Shown in pieces: positions 43,401 to 52,400 of a stretch of DNA of 64,000 nt. Position 1 is the stretch's first letter; each line of letters begins with the position of its first letter. This DNA is from Myxocyprinus asiaticus (Eukaryota > Chordata > Actinopteri > Cypriniformes > Catostomidae). A program made the translations under genes and the position numbers. The notes beneath the pieces are model-generated. The model searched no databases. It was given only the letters and a program-made list of their open reading frames with translations, and had not been told where the DNA came from. The stretch spans positions 18,314,281-18,378,280 of the forward strand of contig NC_059373.1 of NCBI RefSeq assembly GCF_019703515.2, given 5' to 3'.

Positions 43401-46400
43401 TGTTGAAAATTGATTGCGTGTTTTCATGTGCTGTTTATGTTGATTTGAGTGTGGAAACAATAAAAATTGTTAATGACAAAAAAACAAAAAAAAACCTTTG
43501 GGGGATATTCTCAAAAGGAAAAGGGGTTCATAAAGTAAATAATTTATTACTTATTCTAACTATGCAAAATCTTTTTTTTTTTTTTTTTGAGTAGCATTAG
43601 GGTTCGGGTCAGGGTTAGTCTGCAGTAATTATAATTAGCTTTCCTTAAAAATAATAGAAGTCTACGGTATGTTCGCATTTGGATAGCTGGGTCAAACTGT
43701 GTGTGTCTTACCTCACTGCCCTGTAGGGTCTTGGCAGGGTTGGCTGATGGTATGGCGGCACAAAGCTCATTCTCTGGTTTGCAGAGCAAAGCAATCATCT
43801 CACAATGTGCATTGTAACGCTCTTTCACCACCTGATCAGCCTGCACTGCCTTGTCCAGTATACAGCGGAAATTAATTCCCTCTGCACAGACAGAAGAAAA
43901 AGAGAGATGGAACAGTGCAAACTGATCCTCATGTGATTGTAAAATATGCACAATGCATAAGATAAACAGAGAGAGAGGGAGTGAGAGTGTCTGCATATAT
44001 ACCTGCTCTGAGTGGTTTATAGAGATCTCCAGATGGTGTTCTGCTCCAGCGCTGGTTGAATTTGGCTCTGAGTTCATTGTCTGTCGATTCCTCATCATCT
44101 AACATCTTTAATGACTGTTACACCAACACACAATATTTTTGATAATGATTAAAATTGCAATAAAGTGCTAATACATACAGTACAATTAGGCGGTGTAATA
44201 CACATACTGAATACCCCCACACTGAAGTCCACACTGAAAACATTTAAACCTAGAAATAAATATAAAGTTTAAGGATTTGGAAAAAAACAAAATAAAGTTA
44301 TGATGTGATGTGATTTAAAGAAGAAATTAAGAAAAAAAATTACGATTTTTAGGTTAATAATCAAATATAAGGAAATTTGTGATGATGGCCATGTATAAAG
44401 ACTTTTTTACACAGTCAGCCAAAAGGTCAGACCGAAAGGTTCCAAGTGTACAAGATGTTCTTTGGAACATTCTCAAATTAAGCTGGGATAACATGGATCA
44501 TAAAGTTTTGTGTAGGCCATGCCAGCTAGAGGATGCAAGTAAAAGGCAACATATAAAAAATTATGTACTACATTTGAAAAATGCAAAATAGAAGCATTTT
44601 TACAAGATGTCTTAGACTTTGGGACCACACACTGTACAGATGGGCACTAAACAGACTGTGAATGCATGCATCACCTCATCCAGGATCTCACTGTTCCTCT
44701 GCAGTAGTTCTGGCAGATCTTTAATCAGCTGTTCGATGCTCTGCAAGCCGCCCTGCTGTATGACAGCACGGCTCTTCTCCAGGATGGACTGAGGGACTGA
44801 GTCTCCTGACAGATCCTCCAGCGCGGCTGGGAGGTTCAGAGATGCCAGTACCCTAAACAATCAGCAACATTGAACAATTACTACTCCAGCAACCAATCAG
44901 CAAACCATTCTCAATTCATCCAAAATGTAATTTTGTTTATTTGATAATCATTAATGCCCGGCTGATATTAGCTTTTCACAAATATATCGGTATCGGCGTA
45001 TATGTTTACCGATATGTGCAGATATGAAAACTTTTTAGAGGAAAATGTAATGCAGAAAACAATGCTTTTGTCCAGCAGAGCGCGCCCTGACTCCATTGTT
45101 TACAGAGCTGACTCTGAGCTGATGGTGGCTCTACAGACAGGGCAGAGTTAAGCGGTGTCTTCTCGGTAAGTTGCTAACTAGAAATACATACTGGAAAGTT
45201 CATATACAATGACCCCATCTTTTTCCCTTTTCAAAATATACTGATATAACTTTAATCCTGTCCCTGACTACCATGTCACTCCTGTTTATCACAACTGTTT
45301 GTTGTTAGCCAGCTATAGTTTGTCAGTGCAGTCAGTAATGTTGCAGATTGAAAGGTAAACATCAAAGCAACTTTTTGCAGCTCAGCAGACAACGGTGCAG
45401 TGGTGGATTGTGTCTGTTGAGTGTTGATTTCACGCTACGCAATGCTGGTCCAACTTTTACTCTCCGTGACAACGAGCTTAAAGCTAACTAGCTAACCACA
45501 TAGCTACTTTCATACCTTGTCAGCTGAGTGGAAGCTAATGTGTAAACATGTATTCACCAAACTGTTTTGTTCAGGATTCACAGTTTGGTACCCCCTTCAA
45601 CCGAACAATTCCAGTCGTTGCATTTATATAATGTAATATTTAAAAGTCTGGTTTTCCATCGTTGAAAGTTTCCCCTGAACTTGTATAGCAGAATACGGTG
45701 TAACAACACTGCCGCTGTTTATCTCTTGACTCGGCAGGTGTAAATGCTTCTTGTTTTACAACCCGACACTAATTGACTGACAGAATTAAAAAAGTCAACA
45801 TTTGACTGATACTAAACAGTACTGATGTTATTTAGCTATTTATTTTATTTTTATTTATTCTTTATTTAAATGGTCAGCATTTGACTGATACTAAACAGTA
45901 CTGATGTTTATTTAGCTATTTATTTTAATTTATTCTTTATTTTCTCAGTATTCATTTCTAGAATTTGTTGACAATGTATAATAATAATGTCAAATATTCT
46001 TTAATAAAAATATTTAAGAAAGCAGCCTTCCGAGTACCTTTGCATAGTCATATTGATGCAAAATCAGTGCACAATCCACACAGAAAAGGTCTGTTTTCAT
46101 TCCAGCTCAAATTAGCTATATCAGCCACCATATCGGTAATCTGTGAATTTTCCCCCGCTAAAATCGGTAGGGCTCTAATAATCATTTAAACAGCATATCT
46201 TGCTTAAGGAATATGTGTTGGACTTTATGTGCATTATTACAGTTGTATGTAAATTTGAGCACCCCTGACCAGACAAAATGTTGTGTTGATTTTCTAGGCG
46301 AAAAGATCTCTGAAAATCTCTCGGTAGATATAAAAACAGGCTGTGAATATAAGACGACCTAAGAATATTTCTGAACTAAAGCGGGAATAAAAAGTGTTTG

Positions 46401-49400
46401 CTGGCCACAAGAAACGTTTGGAGGCTGTGATATCGGTCAATGGTGGTGTTACCAAGTACACATTTACTATTTTATTTGTTCCAATCTGTAAAATTCAGTG
46501 AATAAATAGTAACCACGAATTAACATTTGCAAAAATATTGCAGAAAGTTTAAAGGAATAGTTCACCCAAAAATTAAAATTCTGTCATTATTTACATACTT
46601 ATTTTGCTCCAAATCCATATGACTTTCTTCCATGGAACACAAAAGGTAAAAAAATAAAAATAAATTTAAAGTCTTCATGATGTTTGAACATGAAATGCAA
46701 TGAGAAACAATGAGGTTTGATGTTATTGATGTAGTCGCAACATTTGATTTAAGTACTTTATTAATGATTAGAAATGAGAGTGAGAAAGACTTAGAAATTT
46801 GTTCCGTTCATCGCACAAACTGATTGTGTCACTTCAGAAGACTAAATATTGTGCATGAACCCTACTGATTACTTTTGCTGTGGTTTTGTGTTAATTTTGT
46901 CCTTTTTCGAGCTTGACAGACTGGAATCGCTACTCAGTTAAAAGTACATACAAAATAAAACCTGTGAAGACTTATTTTTTTCCACGGAAGTCATATGGGT
47001 TGAGACACATTATGGTAAGTAAATAATTAATTATTGGGTTAACTAATCCTTTAGGTTTTGTTCCTTGCAGTGGTTGTGTTGACTTATTTTACTTAGAAAA
47101 TCAACAAAGTCAGGAGTGCCCAGATATTTGCATACAACTGTATGTCCAACAGTAGTTCACATTTAAATGCAAAGGAGTAGAATGTTTTCTTTGTAGATGT
47201 AGTTGTTTTTGTAGTCAATTTCAACTGAAACCTATGAAAGAGTGCACTGCACATGCATGCAAGAATATACATAGACACTAACCCATTGCAGAGATTTGTT
47301 GCTTCTCTCAGACTTCCAACAAGTCTGTTTACTGTGTCCGACTTCCTTGAATTGGCTGCACTCACTGACTGCTGCACTGCCATCGGAACCATCTTTTCAA
47401 AAAGATCTAAACACAAACAAACAATATAGTCAGTAAATAATGCAATCCATTGCATGCAATGCGATTTTTACATCTATAAGGGAGAAATATCCCCCAAATG
47501 TAAAAACAATGTAAAAAGTAAATGGTCAACATAGTGTCATGTGTATCATCATTCCGACCTGTGAATTTCTGGCTGAGTGGTGTCTGCACTGCAGTTGCTT
47601 TGACAAGAGAAGCCTTGCCAATGTGTTCAAGGTCTTTGACCTCCGGCACACGGTCATGGTATATAAAGTCGTTGTCTTTCTTTGCAGCTGTGAGTGCACG
47701 GTTGATCTTATCCGTCAGATCCTTTACATTCACATACTCATCGTACCGGGAAGCCGCTGTCTTCACCAGCTCTGTGGCATGCTGCAAGACACGCATGGGA
47801 AATACAAACATTGTCAAAAAAAAAAAAAAATTTAAAAAAAAAATCAACGTCCCACTAATGAAGCTAAATAAAACAAGCAAGCATCCAACCGAAAATATAC
47901 AGTCTATCACACACAGATAAACCCACCTGTAGCCGAGCGATCTCCTCCCCAAATTTTTTCTTCTGATTGGCCAAGGCTGACTGGTGCATCTCTGCAGTAG
48001 CCTGCATCATACAGTGCTTGGCAGCGAGGACAGGAAGCACTTCCTGGAAATAAAAATACTAACCAGGGAGAGGCAACCACAGCAATCACAAACACCACGG
48101 CAACCACGAACCAACACCACAGGCAACCACAAACGAGCACAGACACACAGCACAGGGCGCAGGAAGAGAAAACAGAACAGCAAATCAGCACGCATCCTTC
48201 AGCAAACCCCAACCAAACCCTCACACAATGCTCATGCAGCGTTCACTCACAGATCAGTAGGAGAAGAACAAGGTTGAAGGTCTGGAGATTTGAAAGTGTG
48301 TGTCTGTGTATGAGGTGATGACTAGCACTCATAGGAGAATCAACGGCCCCGTCTACAACTGGTATTAACATTCATTGCGGGCAATCTGTTTGAAACCGGA
48401 TGAAGCTAATTACATGTGTAAAAGCATTCCAAAACGTTTTGAGATTCGTCCACTTCAGAAAGTGGTTGAGGTTGTTCAAACTTCAAAAACACTTTTGACT
48501 TGCACTTTCAGTGTAAACACTCCTGTATTCGAATGTAAATACATACAGGTCCCATTTACACCTTGCATTAACATGCTTTTCATATCTGGATTAAAGCTGG
48601 ATATTCTTTAGCTGGATTGCATTTACACCTTGCAGTCAAATGCTTCTCCATTTTTATCGGATAGAGATCCAATCAAAGTTACCCACGCAAAATGGAAAAC
48701 GCTACTTACATATTAATTCAGAGGCTGTGGTAACTGAAAATTTGCCGTGTATTAGCGAATTTTAAAAACATTGGTGGATAATTCAAATGCTTTCCATCAC
48801 TTTGAAAATCAGGGTTTTTCCTTTTGTTGAAAATTTTGGGTCGACAAAGCAAATGTAATATTTCTCACATTCGGCACTTTGTAAGTCCTAAATATGCTTC
48901 TCATCTGAAAGGCGCGAGTGAAGCCTGGTTTCACTTTAGTGTCACGAGTCATAGTGATTAGAAAATAAGAGAGAGACACAGGTGAGTGGGGATTTGAGAT
49001 AATCTAAGTGTTTTCCAATGGAATATTTGAGTGGAAATTGTTCATTGTTCAGGTGACAAGATTGTAAGATGGCAGTGTCTGTTGTGTACTTCACATTGCA
49101 ATGGCAGAATGACAAAAATGCATTTACATTTACACCACCTTTAAAGTAGTCAGAATTCATCCCTGACCACCTCCAAATGTGGTTACAGTAAGCCGATCAC
49201 AATTTCTCCTTGGTGCATTCACACCTGTCATTTAATGTGTCAAGTGCTATCTGATATCGATCCGATCACCGAAAGCGCATATAAATGCAAGGTATAAATG
49301 GGGCTGATGAGGCATTAAAGTTCTTGGGTGTGCCTGATATCAACATGCAGGGACACAGATAAGAAGCACACACATATGAAGCTCAGTTACTAAAATAACT

Positions 49401-52400
49401 GAGAACTCTGCTTGAAAGGTCACATTTCTGCTTAGACTGTAATTAAAGTCTAAGAACAGTGCACCGATTTTTTTCATGCTTTCTTTTTCTTTGCAGATTT
49501 TTTGGTGCCTTATCATGCAGTAATACACTGACACAATTAAGATGGATTTTAATACCAGGTGTAAACAGGGCCAATGAAATAAACTCTGCACATATACAGA
49601 CACACCCACAATGACTGCTGCATGCAGTATGTGTGGATCTTTGAGAATGTTTAACTGCCTCGAGTGACCTCTAGTGGATTACTTTCCCCAGCTTGCAAAC
49701 TGATATGTCAGACAAGTGTAATGGCAGCTGCACATACCTTAGGCAGATTCTCTTTGTATTGGCACTGCTTAAAAGCGTCACCGTAGTAATCAGCAGCCTG
49801 ATTGGCAAGTTTAGCTATGATGGCATCCTTCATCTTATCTGTGAAACAAAACAAAGTTGGCCTCACAATTGTGTAATGTTATTAAAAACAACAATGCACA
49901 TACATAAACACACAGAACCTGCAGTGGCCTTGAGAACGAAGACCTCTTGTGCCTGGCTAAGCATGATCTGACTGAGCGTGCCCACTGTCTCGGGGGAGAT
50001 ATCCATCGTGGGCTCTCGATTCAATGCAGATAGCACTGTGTCCTTTATATGAGCAAATGCACCACTTGCCAGCTAGAGAGAGAGACATAAAATGCTTGGT
50101 ATCTAACATGTTTCTCTCTCTTGTATGGCTGTTGTTGAAAAGAAAGATTTAAAGAAAATTCATAATTTTCTCACCCTCAAGACATTCCAAACTTTTATGA
50201 TATTCTTTCTTCCATGGAACACAAAAGATTTTCAGCAGAATGACAGCCTCAGTCACCATTCACTTTCATTGCATCTTTTTTTCTCTCTCCATAAACATGA
50301 ATTGTGACTAAAGCTACCATCCTGCCTAACATCTCCTTTTGTGCTGCATGGAAGGAAGAGAGTTATACGGGTTTGGAACAACATGAGTGTGAGAAAAATG
50401 GTGATGGAATTTTAATTTTTTGGGCAAACTATCCATCTAAGGTCAAACTCCAACCTGGTAGAACTTGGCAGCAGACTTCAATCCTTCGTCATTATCGAGA
50501 TTCTGCTCAGAAGCAATCTGACTGGCCAGTGCCCCCACATTAAACAATACACATGTCTTCTCGTAGCCCAAACTTGCCAAGGCTGAAAAACACAAAGAAT
50601 ATTACATATTGTTACAGTCTTTATATTGCAGTCCATTATTTTGAAAGTACGGTGGATAACATTATTTAGGTGGCAACAGAAATTAGGTTTCAAAACAAAA
50701 CTTGTCTTACAATTTCAGATCGAAAATTAAAATAAAATAAAATCTATTTATCTGTCCTTCTCCATATGTAGATTATTGTAACTAACACAATATACACACT
50801 TTCTTGTAAGATATTATGGCAAGAAAGTATCTGCCAAGAACATAAATATTATTCATAAGCGCAGACCCTTATGAATGCATTTACCCATATAACATACCTT
50901 TGCCATAAAAATAAAACAAACAAAACAATTTTTAGTGGTTGCCTTCTGGCTCAAGTCACTATGACTATTCTTGTCCCAAAATATGGCGTGTGTCCCTCAA
51001 ATAAATCTTTAGATATTACAGTTTTATTGGTGGCTAGGCAAAAATATGTCTATTGCTTATGTCTTGGTGTGTGTTTGTTTGTATGCACGTTAGGGATGTG
51101 CGGGACTAGTCGACTAAATGGTACAGATGCTGCTAGTCGACACTGGAATTACTAGTCGGTCAATATTTTTCCCCATTAAACAGTTTTGACACATTTACGT
51201 TGGGTTTATATTTTTTGTTTTACAAAGGATCCACTTAAATTACCAATCATGTTAATGTTAAATTTTAAATAGAATTAATAATACAATTATTATAAGAAGA
51301 TATCTGGAGCAGATGCAAAAGATGCAAAACGAGCAAAGTAGCTATGGAAATCACTTCGGTGGTGGTGCGGGAAGCGGATTTGCAAGTTTCTATGGATGTT
51401 TTCACAATTGAGTTTTTTAAATCTGTGCGTGCTTGCAAGTTATTTTCCAGTCAAGCTGGCTTTTTCAAGTGCAGGATAATCGCCTCAGGTGAGTCAGGTC
51501 CCATCTTTAACGTGTATGTATGCTCTGAGTAAGTAGCCAAGAAATTGACTATTTTTGGCTAGGTATGCCAATTTGTTTTTATTATTATTATTTTTTACCC
51601 TGCTGATCAAGAAGGCTATTTTCAACCATGAGCCGACTGCTAAACTGGTGAAAACATTTTATTCTGTGTGCATGTCATGTTTAGAACAACACATTACATT
51701 TACTGTACATTTCTCACAGGCCCATTTTATTTTCTATCCTAGCTATTTTTTTATTTTTTCTTACATCATAACTATAATTTAACATTCTTAATTGAACAGC
51801 TGTCATATTAGATTATAGATTATTACAAATGCACTTCATGAAATACACACAAACCTAACCTTGTGTATGAGTTTAATTTTAACCAGCTTTGCGTGTTTCC
51901 ATCACTCTGCGCACCCACTGCATGTGTGATAGAGGGAGAAAGAATGCACGCATTTATTCAAATGACCGCGAGAAAAAGGCACTATTTAATTAAACAACAA
52001 AACAAATAACTCTGAACAAACACTTCGATGTTCGCAGAAAATACGACTGAAAATGTCTGCTGGTATCTTATCTCAGTTTCAATTAACTTGTTTACATTCA
52101 GCTGATGTTTTCACCGTTGAAGTTAGTTAGAGGTATACTGTTTGATAAAGATACACATAACTCACTCGGGCTTTCAAGAAACAGGAAAAATTCCCAACTT
52201 TAAATAAATAAATAAATGACATGTGTAGGACGTTTGTGTTGTAGAGATGTACAGGCAGATTTCAGATATAAAATCATTGACTGAATGACTAATGCTTACT
52301 CACTGAAAACAGAAGATTTAAATCAATAGGTATACTGGAATGTTTGGGCATAGCAATATGGTGGCGCAGTGGTTTCATTGTTTTGACATCATCAGCAATC

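Larger units (their letters stand above)
38031..43494 (+). mobile_element. L1-like LINE copy 2, nearly full length, antisense in pdcd6ip intron 12
   Basis: The element of about 5.46 kb is flanked by an imperfect direct repeat CCTTTGGGGG..ATTCTCA (38010-38030 and 43495-43513), so both ends are real. Its 5' UTR is 38031-38159. ORF1 (from 38160 to 39003) encodes a coiled-coil and RNA-binding L1 ORF1-type protein with [13 protein letters not shown] and [16 protein letters not shown], broken by a frameshift near 38390 and a stop at 38707. ORF2 starts at 39469: endonuclease motifs [24 protein letters not shown] and [11 protein letters not shown] motifs [26 protein letters not shown] and LYADDILLF; and a C-terminal cysteine knuckle near 42798. 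Several frameshifts interrupt ORF2. The 3' UTR ends AATAAAAATTG plus an A-rich tail. It is inactive in protein terms. Confidence 0.93.

Noticed and set aside
43556..44098. A 180-codon minus-strand frame
   Set aside because: It reads through pdcd6ip exon 12 and the adjacent intron; exon borders with GT-AG sites and correct phase explain the coding part.
47407..48224. Cysteine- and valine-rich frames near pdcd6ip exons 7 and 8
   Set aside because: They mix exon and intron sequence in and out of frame; the true exons 47559-47781 and 47927-48043 join cleanly.
51344..51532. A 62-codon frame inside the 51091-52551 element
   Set aside because: It does not match any transposase motif I know and is too short to call.
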